From the NCBI GenBank assembly GCA_011772425.1, contig WVZO01000153.1:1615-40219 (forward strand): a stretch of 38,605 bases of DNA, given 5' to 3'. The position numbers were made by a program, and so were the translations under genes. The notes beneath the pieces are model-generated. The model worked only from the letters and a program-made list of their open reading frames with translations, was not told the origin of the DNA and made no database searches. Below, one piece after another: positions 24,078 to 33,222 of this stretch. The first letter of the stretch is position 1. Each line of letters opens with the position of its first letter. The stretch comes from Candidatus Aminicenantota bacterium. Its GTDB lineage: Bacteria; Acidobacteriota; Aminicenantia; UBA2199.

Positions 24078-25430
24078 TTATCTTCCTACTTGCAAAATTT
24101 CCTCATACATGTGGACAAAGGCTTTATCCGCAAAGGTGTCATTGTGAAATAATAGGGTAACCGGGGTGTTGAATTCTCTGGCATTATCAATGATCCGGTA
24201 AAGATTATGATCAAAAAGTGATTTACCTTTGTAGCCGCCGCATTCGAAATTCCTCATGTCCATGAAAATCAATGGTTGTTCTTTAAGTTTTAATTTTTTA
24301 CAGGTCATAATGTTAAACACACTGAAAGTGTGACCCGTGCCGCAGCGAAACCCCTCACGATCCGAATAACCACATGTGGAATCGATTTCCATGTTTTGAT
24401 TTTCCCACAACTGCCAGGTATGAGGCACCTGGAAACGCAAATAATGCTGCCTGCCGCGAGTAACTTCACACCCGCAGGCCCCTTCCAGTTGTTTTTTTTG
24501 CGCTTTCCACAACGACTCATTGTTGTAACTGTCGTAACCGGGATGAATCCCGATCACATGACCTCTTGTTTTTATTTTTGCAAAAATTGCCAACGCCTTT
24601 GGGGAATCAAGGGAATAAGGAGAATGATTGTCCTCGGGTGCGGCAGACAAACCACTGCTCATAAAATAAAAATGAGATTTAAGATTCAACGATTCCGACA
24701 GGTCCATGAGCCAGTCATAGGTATCGAACGGGTCTTTTACCTGTCCACGGCGTATCTTTTTATACTCCTTTATACGGGAAAAAGCAGTACGGATTTGCTT
24801 TCGTTTGATAATATCCCCGCCGGCAGTACGCAGCACATGATACCATCCCAACCACTTCAACAAGGCATCCACATCGTGGGTCAATACAAAAGTAAAAGGC
24901 TCTTCTTTTCCTTGCTGTTGACAACCAAGGTGACGCACCATTTGCCGGAGCATTTCCACATACTCGTTGACCACGGGCCTGTCCAGGAAACTGTATTTAA
25001 AGGCCGATGAAGCAGTGGCAGGAAACCGTTGATGCGTGTCCCTGGTTTGAATCACAACCTCTTCCCACCGGGTGAGCATAAAAAACACAGAAGCAAAAAT
25101 ATCGATACCGCAAACAATTCGTCGGTCTGTAATTTCCAACTGTTGGCTGCCGTAAATCACCGGGATATCTTCTCCTTTTACAAACCGGTTTTTAATAAAA
25201 TCAATACGTTTGGGAAGGCAATTTTCATTTAAATAACCGGAACCCCCGGGAATTTGCGAAAAGAAATGATCTTTAATAATCACTTTATTGCCGTTCTCCA
25301 GTATAATTTCATAATCGTGTTGATGTTTGGTTTCGATGCGATAGTCCAGTCCCAGGATTTCATCCATCACGATATCGATAGCGTACATGCGTTCAGCAGA
25401 AAAATTTTGAGGAATAGTGACTAAAATCAT
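24078..25430 (-). CDS. Polysaccharide deacetylase-like (NodB-type) protein
   Basis: A 450-residue protein. Residues ~1-170 form an N-terminal domain like that of the DUF7033/polysaccharide deacetylase family. The deacetylase core follows with 'LTHDVD' near 185 (equivalent to the TFDD catalytic/metal motif), 'GHVIGIHPGYDSY' near 290-305 (metal-binding His motif), 'GRQHYLRF' and 'STCGYSDREGFRCGTGH'. These motif equivalents match uncharacterised deacetylases of surface-polysaccharide loci. The presumed activity is zinc-dependent removal of N- or O-acetyl from a sugar; without a signal peptide it is probably cytoplasmic or acts on lipid-linked units. The FemAB-like gene upstream (17 bases away) may add acyl groups to the freed amines. 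Substrate unknown. Confidence 0.85.
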   Translation of the reverse strand: MILVTIPQNFSAERMYAIDIVMDEILGLDYRIETKHQHDYEIILENGNKVIIKDHFFSQIPGGSGYLNENCLPKRIDFIKNRFVKGEDIPVIYGSQQLEITDRRIVCGIDIFASVFFMLTRWEEVVIQTRDTHQRFPATASSAFKYSFLDRPVVNEYVEMLRQMVRHLGCQQQGKEEPFTFVLTHDVDALLKWLGWYHVLRTAGGDIIKRKQIRTAFSRIKEYKKIRRGQVKDPFDTYDWLMDLSESLNLKSHFYFMSSGLSAAPEDNHSPYSLDSPKALAIFAKIKTRGHVIGIHPGYDSYNNESLWKAQKKQLEGACGCEVTRGRQHYLRFQVPHTWQLWENQNMEIDSTCGYSDREGFRCGTGHTFSVFNIMTCKKLKLKEQPLIFMDMRNFECGGYKGKSLFDHNLYRIIDNAREFNTPVTLLFHNDTFADKAFVHMYEEILQVGR

Positions 25431-25447
25431 CTCAACTTTCGTGATCT

Positions 25448-26404
25448 TTAATTAAAAATAAACTTCTTTAATCTCAAAAACTTTGAATTGACCTTGGATA
25501 TTTGGAAATAGGGTTTTTGCACGGCGCCGAAGGAGCTGAAAAAGCGCTCGATAGGCTGAATCATGCTTCCTTCGAAATCGAACTTCTTCGTAATCGTGGA
25601 GGCGAATCGAATCGCTTCCCACATTAGCAAGCTGGTAGCACCGCTGGTGCGTAATTGGGGATCGCCGCCGCTAATTAAATGATAACAACTCAGCGAATCC
25701 CAGACAATGTAAACCGCTGCATGCACTTGCCCGGTGTTATCCGCAGCAAAAAAGATTCGCCGGCATTTATTTTTTTCACAGGCAGCATCCACCTGTTTCA
25801 TAAATTCCAGGGAGAGGGGGAAAGTTAAATCTTGACGAGTATAGGTTTTACAGGCCATGTGAAAAAACGTTTCAATATCGTTATCCACTTTCACCGAGAC
25901 TTGTTTTTCAGCTTTGCGGATTTCCCGGCGGATATTACTCCTGAAATTATTGAAAAGGCTGTCCAGGTCTGTTAAATCTTCCAGTACATAGGTGTAACCG
26001 GTAGATTGTTGAAATCCCTGCCAATAAAAGGGCAGCCAATTGGTGACTGAGTAATTAAAATTCTGGGAAAAGCTGTCAAATTCGGGTAATTGAAGGATCA
26101 GGTGTGCCATTACCTCTTTTTCATAAGAGAGTTTGCGGGCGTATTTTTGCCCGGGGGGATATTTAAGCCAAGGGCCCATAAACTGGGTCATGTAGGGCAT
26201 GGTCAAATATCGATGTCCCAGCTTTCCTTTCACCTGGTAATAGGGCAATACTGCTTTAACACTGCCGCTGTCTGCCTCAACTGCCACGGCCGCGTCCCAG
26301 GGACCTTCAACACATACGGCATCCAACCACCAGTCCTGTAAAAAAATAGGCAGGCTTTGCTCTTGTTTACAAAATTCCCGGTAAATCTCTTTATTGGATG
26401 TCAT
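25448..26404 (-). CDS. FemAB/GNAT-like acyltransferase
   Basis: A 318-residue protein with the FemAB/BioF2-like GNAT pattern: an N-terminal lobe with 'AVLPYYQVKGKLGHRYLTMP' and a second lobe with 'NFRSNIRREIRKAEKQ', 'HAAVYIVWDSLSCYHLISGGDPQLRTSGATSLLMWEAIRFA' and 'KKFDFEGSM'. These segments mark proteins that transfer an acyl or amino-acyl group to an amine. They occur widely in polysaccharide clusters (PEP-CTERM/FemAB systems, WbqC neighbours). It overlaps the start of the sulfotransferase region by four bases with its upstream gene, showing tight coupling. The donor (acyl-CoA, ACP or aminoacyl-tRNA) cannot be told. Peptidoglycan Fem activity is less likely given the context. Confidence 0.82.
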   Translation of the reverse strand: MTSNKEIYREFCKQEQSLPIFLQDWWLDAVCVEGPWDAAVAVEADSGSVKAVLPYYQVKGKLGHRYLTMPYMTQFMGPWLKYPPGQKYARKLSYEKEVMAHLILQLPEFDSFSQNFNYSVTNWLPFYWQGFQQSTGYTYVLEDLTDLDSLFNNFRSNIRREIRKAEKQVSVKVDNDIETFFHMACKTYTRQDLTFPLSLEFMKQVDAACEKNKCRRIFFAADNTGQVHAAVYIVWDSLSCYHLISGGDPQLRTSGATSLLMWEAIRFASTITKKFDFEGSMIQPIERFFSSFGAVQKPYFQISKVNSKFLRLKKFIFN

Positions 26405-27387
26405 AATTGGTAATTCTCCCAGTCCAATCGATTCACTTCTTTTTTTAATAATAAAAAATCCTTTTCATTTATTTTTTGGGTTTCATTAAAATCCAGGTTC
26501 GGAATCTCTGCGCCTTCTTTTGCTTTGACTCCAGGTCCAATAAACTGCTGCAAGGTTTCAACGGTTTCCAGGGGATGGCGGCACAATTCCTCGTACTCGA
26601 CAGTTATAAAATTTTCAGCAGGATAGTATCTACGGTCGTCTAAAATCTGCTTCTCTAAAAAAAATATTTGTCGTACAATTTGCCGGTGCGCAGGCAACTT
26701 CACCAGGTCGTGGTAATTTTTGGGCATAATAGACCACCATTGGTGGGGTTCCAAACCGATCTTCTTTTTGGATAACCAGATGGACTGTGCTGCATATAAC
26801 GGATTGCGTCTAATAAAAATAAATTTGGCATTGGGTGTTATTTGAGTAAACAGCCCCATCCGCTGCCCGGCGTTGAGATTTTTGATTAAAAACGGTTTAT
26901 CCCAGCGATTTATAATAGCAAAAAGGGTTTTGCCTATTTCCTCCCGTTTCCTTTCTTCTACTTCGTCTTTTCCAATATAGTGCCTGTCCCTGGGCAGCCA
27001 TCGGTACCAAAAATCCCCACACTCTGCAGGTCCTTTCAAACCACATTGATACGTATCCCCCTGGAAAGAATCAAAACAATTGTGGGGCTTGTCCCGGAGA
27101 AATTTCCGGCTTAACCAAACACCTGAAAACAAATCCTGGTAAAACAGACCGGCAAAGTTATTAATATAAAGCACATCAAGGTAATGAGTGAGGAGTTGAT
27201 AAAGGATGGTAGAACCGGTCCTGGGTGCACCCACTATAAAGACCAGGGAGTTCTTCTCTCCCAATCGTGCATATTTTTCAATCTTTCGTTTCTCCACCCC
27301 CTTAATAAACGGATGACCGTACTTGGCTAAACGCCTCAGAAAAGAAAGCTTATAGTTCTTTTTCATTTTATTATTATTGCCTATCAA
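26401..27387 (-). CDS. Sulfotransferase family protein (first of two)
   Basis: A 328-residue PAPS-dependent sulfotransferase-fold protein. The 5'-phosphosulfate loop 'VGAPRTGST' (about 52-60) and the 3'-phosphate-binding strand-helix 'KFIFIRRNPLYAAQSIW' are both present. 'NLNAGQRMGLFTQITPNAK' lies between them, as is usual for the Sulfotransfer_3 group. Expected action: transfer of sulfate from PAPS to a sugar hydroxyl. The track start overlaps the asparagine synthase by 14 bases; an alternative Met at 27366 ('MKKNYK') avoids the overlap. It has no signal peptide, so it would act in the cytoplasm before export. The family includes some deviant members that act on other substrates. Confidence 0.85.
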   Translation of the reverse strand: MIGNNNKMKKNYKLSFLRRLAKYGHPFIKGVEKRKIEKYARLGEKNSLVFIVGAPRTGSTILYQLLTHYLDVLYINNFAGLFYQDLFSGVWLSRKFLRDKPHNCFDSFQGDTYQCGLKGPAECGDFWYRWLPRDRHYIGKDEVEERKREEIGKTLFAIINRWDKPFLIKNLNAGQRMGLFTQITPNAKFIFIRRNPLYAAQSIWLSKKKIGLEPHQWWSIMPKNYHDLVKLPAHRQIVRQIFFLEKQILDDRRYYPAENFITVEYEELCRHPLETVETLQQFIGPGVKAKEGAEIPNLDFNETQKINEKDFLLLKKEVNRLDWENYQL

Positions 27388-29323
27388 TAAACTGCTGGAA
27401 CCACAATTCTACCATCACCAGGTGCCAGACCTTTTTGTAAAGATGGGGTTTGCTTTGCTTAAACGTGTTATACAGGTTATCGATCTCCTTGTTATTAAAT
27501 ATATCTCTTTTTTTTAGACTTTCCAGTGAGGTTTCGGTTAATTCTTTGAGTTCTTTTTGCATCCACCTGCCTACCGGCAGCCCAAATCCCCGCTTGGGCA
27601 TTTGTAAGCAAGCCGGTGCAATATACTTCTTCGCCACTCTCCGCAGAACATATTTCTGATACCGGGGCTGGTTTTTCATGATTTTATAACAAGAAGGCAT
27701 CCGGAACGCCAATTCAATAAGATGATGATCCAGGTAAGGGAACCGCCCCTCCAATGAAAACCACATGGTAAACTGATCAATCCGATACACATGATGATTG
27801 CCAATATACGACATGATATCAAAGTAACTGAGGGCTTCGATATCATCGGTAAAACTTCCTGTTAGAGGCTTATACAATTTATCCAGGAGGGAAAGGGTAT
27901 CAAAGCCGTCATTCTTCAAAAACAATTTTTTCTTCTCATGCTCCTTGAAATTGGAATATTGATCAACATAGTAATTGTCAATGGTTTTCAATTGGCGGTA
28001 ACGGCCATACCGGCTCAAAAACAGGGGTAAAAACGCAGCAACGAATTTTTTCCATTTCCAGGTATTGATAGTCCGGTAATGGCTGTAACCGGCAAAGAGC
28101 TCATCACCCCCCAACCCATTCAATACCACCACGATCCCATGTTTGGCAATACATTTGCATATGAGATAATTGGGTGCCAGGGTGCAGATGGGTTCTTCAT
28201 ATCCCAGCACCATGTCGTGGATATCCGTCAACATCTCATCCGGGTTAACTTTTTCAATAATATGATGCATCGGATGCATCCGGGCAGTTTCTACAGCCTG
28301 GTCCAATTCATCATATTCAGGTACGGTTTTGTCAAAGGCCAATGTAAAGGCATTGATCCCGGGATGAAGAGAGGAGGCAATAGCTGATATGGTGGTGGAG
28401 TCAATCCCGCCGCTCATAAAGGTACCCACTTCCACATCAGCCACCAACCGGTATTGGATGGATTTCTTCAAATGCATTTCTAATTGTTCTATCGCCTCTT
28501 GCTCGGTCATGGATTCCTCCTGGCTGAGTGTGGGGATGTGCCAGTATCGCTGTTGGGTTATATTTTGAGTGGCCAGGTTGATTTTCATCCAATGGGCCTG
28601 CGGCAGCGCTGCCACATCTCTAAAAACCGTCATGGGCCTCGGCGCAACAGAAAAACTAAGATTGTGCCACAACCCCTCCCAATTCACTCCAGGTCTATAA
28701 AGACCGGAAGCAATAATGGTTTTTATATCTGAGGCAAATATAAAGCAGTCCTTTTGATGCGTGTAATAAAGAGGTTTTATACCGATTCGATCTCGAGCCA
28801 AAAAGACTTCCTGTCTGCTGTGGTCATAAATAACCACGGCAAACATACCGTTAAAACGCTGAAGACTATCCACCCCCCACTGCATGTAAGCAGCCAATAC
28901 CACTTCCGTATCCGTATCACTGGAAAAGGTGTGACCTTGTTTTTCCAGCTCTTTCCTGACTTCTTTAAAATTGTAAACTTCACCGTTATACAGGATCCAA
29001 AACCGGCCGTCACTGCTGCACATCGGTTGATGCCCCCGGAAAGAGAGGTCCAGTATTTTTAGGCGCCGATGCCCAAAAGCAAGATGAGACTCCATTTGAT
29101 AGGCATCTTTGATGTGTTTCATCCCCTCTACATTAGCTTTGGCTTCCTCTAAAGGGGTATCGTCTCCATAAAAGGGATATGCACGACGGTTTTCCAAATC
29201 CACCAGGAGATAACCTTCATCATCCGGCCCCCGCTGCTTCATCTGCTTTGCCATCCGCTGAATAGGAGGCACCAGGAGACTTTTTTCTCCGCTAAGATTA
29301 ATAACTCCTGCTATTCCACACAT
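27374..29323 (-). CDS. asnB: Asparagine synthase (glutamine-hydrolysing)
   Basis: A 649-residue enzyme of the AsnB family. 'MCGIAGVINL' gives the catalytic Cys (C2) of the class II glutaminase. 'GHRRLKILDLS', 'LYNGEVYN' and 'DTDTEVVL' complete the glutamine site. The synthase half has the ATP pyrophosphatase loop 'SGGIDSTTISA' (about 304-314) and 'GGDELFAGYSHYR'. The length fits the long form common in polysaccharide clusters. There it probably amidates a carboxyl group of a uronic acid or a similar acceptor rather than making asparagine; that is inference from context. It starts four bases after the glycosyltransferase stop. All key residues look intact. Confidence 0.95.
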   Translation of the reverse strand: MCGIAGVINLSGEKSLLVPPIQRMAKQMKQRGPDDEGYLLVDLENRRAYPFYGDDTPLEEAKANVEGMKHIKDAYQMESHLAFGHRRLKILDLSFRGHQPMCSSDGRFWILYNGEVYNFKEVRKELEKQGHTFSSDTDTEVVLAAYMQWGVDSLQRFNGMFAVVIYDHSRQEVFLARDRIGIKPLYYTHQKDCFIFASDIKTIIASGLYRPGVNWEGLWHNLSFSVAPRPMTVFRDVAALPQAHWMKINLATQNITQQRYWHIPTLSQEESMTEQEAIEQLEMHLKKSIQYRLVADVEVGTFMSGGIDSTTISAIASSLHPGINAFTLAFDKTVPEYDELDQAVETARMHPMHHIIEKVNPDEMLTDIHDMVLGYEEPICTLAPNYLICKCIAKHGIVVVLNGLGGDELFAGYSHYRTINTWKWKKFVAAFLPLFLSRYGRYRQLKTIDNYYVDQYSNFKEHEKKKLFLKNDGFDTLSLLDKLYKPLTGSFTDDIEALSYFDIMSYIGNHHVYRIDQFTMWFSLEGRFPYLDHHLIELAFRMPSCYKIMKNQPRYQKYVLRRVAKKYIAPACLQMPKRGFGLPVGRWMQKELKELTETSLESLKKRDIFNNKEIDNLYNTFKQSKPHLYKKVWHLVMVELWFQQFIDRQ

Positions 29324-29327
29324 GTGT

Positions 29328-30542
29328 TTAACCGACCGCCTTCTCTAATTGCTGCCAATAATTCCGGGCCGCATTCTCATCGTTATATTCCCGGATAGTC
29401 TGGTGGGCATTCTTTAAAATGTTCTCCAATTCAGCGGTGGATGATTGGAGAATAATTGTTTCCAGGAGGTTTTTCAGCGGTTCTACCTGGCCGGGAAGGG
29501 AGAGGAAGCCGTTTTTTTCGTGTTGAATCACGCCGTCGATGCCTTCTCCCCTACCCCCGATAACAATATTACCGGCAGCCATGGCTTCAAGATAAACCAA
29601 CCCAAAAGTTTCCAGGTAACTGACCATTACAAAAATATGAGAGCGTTTCAACGCTTCTATCACCTGTCTTCGCGGCACAGTCCCTTTGAACCGCACCCGG
29701 GATTGAATCCCCAGCTGCACCGTCAATGCCTCTAAGTGGGGACGCTCTTCACCCTCTCCGATAATGGTATATGTCCAGTCGAATTTATCTTTCAACCGGG
29801 CCAGTGCCCTTAAATTGGTGTCAATTTTTTTTCGTTCAATTAAACTGCATACGGAAATAATAGAAACCTTGCCGCCGGTTTTGCCGGTTTTCCATTGTCT
29901 CATCCGGGCAGCGGCATTTTCCGGGTTTTCGATAAGGTCTTCTTCAATGCCGGAAAATGCGATAAAACTTTTTTCCCGGTAATGAGGGAACCATTTTTGG
30001 ATTTTATTGTAAATATATTGGGAACGGCAGGCAATAGCAGAAGCCGCCTCCAGGACGCTGCCGCAGCGCTTCGCAAAAGCAGTAGGGTCATCCTCCACCA
30101 GGTCCGGCGTAATGTGAAGACCAACCACCAAAGGCAATTCCCTCATCCGGGAATACCGGTAACCGATGTACAAACTCTTATCATAGTGAGCCACCACCAC
30201 ATCCGGTTTAAAATCAATAGTCTTTAAATATTTATTCAAATACCGGTACAGCGGATAATAAAAATACGCAATCCTGGGAATTTTAAAAATGGGAAAAACA
30301 ATAATCGGCACATTATCCAGGGAAATAATTTTGCTTCTAAAGCTTTTCCCAGACAGTTGATTTTGCCTGCGTGTAAACCATTCCCTTACGTATAAATAAA
30401 CCGGACATACCACCAGGACATTTACTTCCCGGTTCTTATCCTGATGCCAATGCTTTACAAAACTATGCAGCACAGAGGTAACACCTTCGGCACTGGGTTC
30501 GGCAGTGGTAGGATACAATGAAGAAATCAAAAGAATGTTCAT
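29328..30542 (-). CDS. GT4-type glycosyltransferase
   Basis: A 404-residue GT-B enzyme. The N-terminal 'MNILLISSLYPTTAEPSAEGV' and 'VVVAHYDKSLYIGYRYS' belong to the acceptor domain. The C-terminal domain has 'KVSIISVCSLIERKKIDTNL', 'YTIIGEGEERPHLEAL' and 'VMVSYLETFGLVYLEAMAAG', the last containing the EX7E motif of retaining GT4 enzymes that contacts the nucleotide-sugar. The last four bases of the upstream glycosyltransferase overlap its start, so the two are translated together. Sugar donor unknown. It is typical of O-antigen/capsule side-chain addition. Confidence 0.92.
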   Translation of the reverse strand: MNILLISSLYPTTAEPSAEGVTSVLHSFVKHWHQDKNREVNVLVVCPVYLYVREWFTRRQNQLSGKSFRSKIISLDNVPIIVFPIFKIPRIAYFYYPLYRYLNKYLKTIDFKPDVVVAHYDKSLYIGYRYSRMRELPLVVGLHITPDLVEDDPTAFAKRCGSVLEAASAIACRSQYIYNKIQKWFPHYREKSFIAFSGIEEDLIENPENAAARMRQWKTGKTGGKVSIISVCSLIERKKIDTNLRALARLKDKFDWTYTIIGEGEERPHLEALTVQLGIQSRVRFKGTVPRRQVIEALKRSHIFVMVSYLETFGLVYLEAMAAGNIVIGGRGEGIDGVIQHEKNGFLSLPGQVEPLKNLLETIILQSSTAELENILKNAHQTIREYNDENAARNYWQQLEKAVG

Positions 30543-31702
30543 TCTAAAAGGCTCTTATATTTCTCTTCCAGGTTCAGGACTTCTTTTTTTATGTCGTGGT
30601 ACTCTTCCACAAATTCTCTGCCGACTTTTCCCATTGGGCTCCAGAGTTGCTGATTCTCTAGGAGGAACAAGATGTTGCGGGTGAGTGCCTCCACATTTCT
30701 TTCTGCTGATAACAACGCACTTCTATTGGGAACCACAACATTGGGAATATCCGCATGCTCAGTAGAAATGATTGGCAGACCCATGGCCTGGGCTTCCAAA
30801 ATAGTCGTGGGTGCACCCCCTTCACTGTCTCCATCAGAAGCAGTCACACTGGGATGAATGAAAATATCTGCTTCCTCTACTTTCTTTAAATAATCACGAT
30901 AGCTCAAAAAACCCGGCAGCTCTACATACTTCTTCATTTTATTTTTATCGATAAATGCTTCGATCTCTTCTTTTAACTCACCATCGCCGATTATACAAAA
31001 ACGAATATTCCGGCAGTGGTGTTCATTATATACCTTTTTCACCGCTTCTAATGCATAAACCAGGCCTTTCTTCTCAGTAAACCTGCCGCAAAAAAGCAGC
31101 CATGTAATATTTTTCCCTTTGGGTTTACGCTCTTTATATTGAATGGTTTCTACAGGTATGGCAATCCGTTGAATATGGATTTTTTCCGGCGGACACCCCA
31201 ACCCCTGGAGCATTAACTTCATATGCTCGCCTTCCACCAAGAACATCTCCCCCTGTGCAAACAATTTCTTATAATGCTTCATTAACGGCTTAATCATATC
31301 GCTTTTGGAGAGGTCTGCACCATAGAATGTGGTCACCAGGGGAATCTTTACTTTCTTTTTCACCTTTAACGCTTGTACCCCATTATGACCGAAATGCGCA
31401 TGAAGCAGCCGCGCACCCCGTTTTTTTAAAATATTTTCAAAATTGAGGTTCCGCCTTAAAATACGCTTTAAAATACCGTAATAAAACCATTTGGAACTGT
31501 ACCGCCTGAGCTGAAGCGAATAAATATCCCGCGGCGAAAAGAAAAAACCTCCCTCTCCCAGGTTCTCAATCCTCCAGGCCAGGCAAATGGGCGTAAAAGA
31601 TTTCATGTGAGAAAGATAATGATAAATAAACGTCTCGGATTTCACAAAAAACGCACCACTAAAATGTGCCGCCACAGGTCTGGATTTACCGTTAATCATC
31701 AT
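30539..31702 (-). CDS. GT4-type glycosyltransferase (colanic-acid WcaL/AmsK-like)
   Basis: A 387-residue GT-B enzyme. Motifs: 'FVKSETFIYHYLSHM' and 'LHAHFGHNGVQALKVKK' early, as in WcaL/AmsK-type colanic/amylovoran transferases, then 'ITWLLFCGRFTEKKGLVYALEAVKKV', 'FCIIGDGELKEEIEAFI' and 'HPSVTASDGDSEGGAPTTILEAQAMGLPIIST'. The GGAPTTILEAQA segment is the nucleotide-sugar site of this GT4 subgroup. The N-terminal 16 residues before 'FFVKSETF' are a short extra lead-in. The stop of this gene overlaps the start of the next by four bases. It lies 18 bases after the flippase gene, so it is part of the same transcript. Confidence 0.92.
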   Translation of the reverse strand: MMINGKSRPVAAHFSGAFFVKSETFIYHYLSHMKSFTPICLAWRIENLGEGGFFFSPRDIYSLQLRRYSSKWFYYGILKRILRRNLNFENILKKRGARLLHAHFGHNGVQALKVKKKVKIPLVTTFYGADLSKSDMIKPLMKHYKKLFAQGEMFLVEGEHMKLMLQGLGCPPEKIHIQRIAIPVETIQYKERKPKGKNITWLLFCGRFTEKKGLVYALEAVKKVYNEHHCRNIRFCIIGDGELKEEIEAFIDKNKMKKYVELPGFLSYRDYLKKVEEADIFIHPSVTASDGDSEGGAPTTILEAQAMGLPIISTEHADIPNVVVPNRSALLSAERNVEALTRNILFLLENQQLWSPMGKVGREFVEEYHDIKKEVLNLEEKYKSLLE

Positions 31703-31720
31703 CAGGACACCTTTATTCCC

Positions 31721-33196
31721 CTATTCAACCACCTTCTCTTTTCTTATTGAAGCGTACTCCTTTAAGTTTTTCCATATGAAACAGATTTCCTGCTTATCAA
31801 AAATAAGCAGTAAAATAATGTATATTATCACAAAAATACCTGAGAGCAATAACAACTCTCCCAATATACCTAAAGATATAATATATTTTTGCAATAATAG
31901 AATAACTGCTGCTGCCGTAAGTGCAAACAACAGGGGGTTTTTTAGTTGTTCCAGGTATTCCGGAGCTTTCATTTTTACCAGGTAATACCTGATGAAGAAG
32001 CCGGCGGGAAAAAACAGGAAAAGGGTGACAAATAAGGTACTGCAAGCAACCCCGTAAATCCCCCACCTGAGACCGATATAATTGGCCACAAATAAAAAAA
32101 ACGTTTTCGCAAGATTCTCCCAGAACCCGATATCGGCCCGGCCTTTGGCTAAAACTAAATTCCCCATGGGGTTCCCAACCGAATAAAGTATCCCCAGGAA
32201 AGAAAATATCGCCAGTATCGGTACGGATAAAAGCCAGTTATTACCATAGAAAACAAGAATTAAATTTTCGGATAGCGCAAAGAACAACAGGAAGATGGGA
32301 GCCGCGGTATAACAGATATACCGTATCATCTTCAAGAAATACTTCTTAATTTGAGCGTTATCCTCCTGGACTTCCGATAGGGCTGGAAACGCCACACTGG
32401 TAATGATGGGATTAATCCTGTGAATGGGTTTCATCATGAGGGTATAAGCTACTGAATAGTAGCCCAGGGCTGCTGCCCCTAAAAACCGGCCGATCAATAA
32501 ATAATCGATGTTCTTATTGAACCGGTTTATAATTCTTTCCCCCATTTGATATAGACCGAAAGACAAAAACCGTTTAATGTGTTTATATTGAAGCACGAAT
32601 CTGGCGGGCTTCCATATTCTCAAACCGAAATAAACATTCAAACCCGCTGATACAAAGGATTGCAACATTGTACCCACCACGAGACTCATGATATCCCTGG
32701 AGAAACAGGCATACAGGATGGCTGATACCGAATAAACCACGGTGGCGGTCATATTTATTCTCGATAAAATTCCAAACTTCATGTTTTTCTTCAACAGCAC
32801 GTTAAAAACCGTTGCCGGAGATGTAATCGTAAAATTAAGGGCAAGAATCCATAAGTATAAATATATCCTGGGTTCCTTATAATAGTAGACAATAATTGGA
32901 GTTGCCAGTATCAATAAAATCGTTAGGAAAACGCCCACCAGTATATTAAAATAAAAGAGGGAAGTTAACTCGACCGGCGTAACATCGCGATAACTGATTA
33001 TCGCCGCACTTACCCCCATATCAGAAAATGACTCCAATATACTCACCATCACCGTAATCATGGCAAAGAGACCGAAATCATCAGGTTTTAACAGGCGGGC
33101 CAGTACCGCAATCGTACCCATACTGACGATAAAGGAAAAACTCGAACTGATGGCATTCCAGATGGTGCCGGCAATCACTTTGTATTTCAAAAACAT
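31721..33196 (-). CDS. Wzx-type polysaccharide flippase (MOP superfamily)
   Basis: A 491-residue integral membrane protein with about 12-14 hydrophobic helices. The start 'AGTIWNAISSSFSFIVSMGTIAVLARLLKPDDFGLFAMI' is the conserved first helix and 'L.P.dfG' loop of Polysacc_synt/WzxC-like flippases. Further family features are the mid-protein 'RFLSFGLYQMGERIINRFNKNIDYLLIGRFLG' and 'YTLMMKPIHRINPIITSVAFPAL'. The expected role is translocation of the finished undecaprenyl-linked repeat unit to the periplasmic face, so the cluster is Wzx-dependent. No Wzy polymerase is visible in the window. Its own promoter is not seen; the sulfotransferase gene ends 26 bases upstream. Confidence 0.93.
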   Translation of the reverse strand: MFLKYKVIAGTIWNAISSSFSFIVSMGTIAVLARLLKPDDFGLFAMITVMVSILESFSDMGVSAAIISYRDVTPVELTSLFYFNILVGVFLTILLILATPIIVYYYKEPRIYLYLWILALNFTITSPATVFNVLLKKNMKFGILSRINMTATVVYSVSAILYACFSRDIMSLVVGTMLQSFVSAGLNVYFGLRIWKPARFVLQYKHIKRFLSFGLYQMGERIINRFNKNIDYLLIGRFLGAAALGYYSVAYTLMMKPIHRINPIITSVAFPALSEVQEDNAQIKKYFLKMIRYICYTAAPIFLLFFALSENLILVFYGNNWLLSVPILAIFSFLGILYSVGNPMGNLVLAKGRADIGFWENLAKTFFLFVANYIGLRWGIYGVACSTLFVTLFLFFPAGFFIRYYLVKMKAPEYLEQLKNPLLFALTAAAVILLLQKYIISLGILGELLLLSGIFVIIYIILLLIFDKQEICFIWKNLKEYASIRKEKVVE

Positions 33197-33222
33197 CGGG
33201 GAAAACCTTTTAATGGTTTGTT

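Noticed and set aside
24330-25010. 226-residue plus-strand ORF
   Set aside because: Lies wholly within the polysaccharide deacetylase gene, which has conserved motifs; the plus-strand reading has none.
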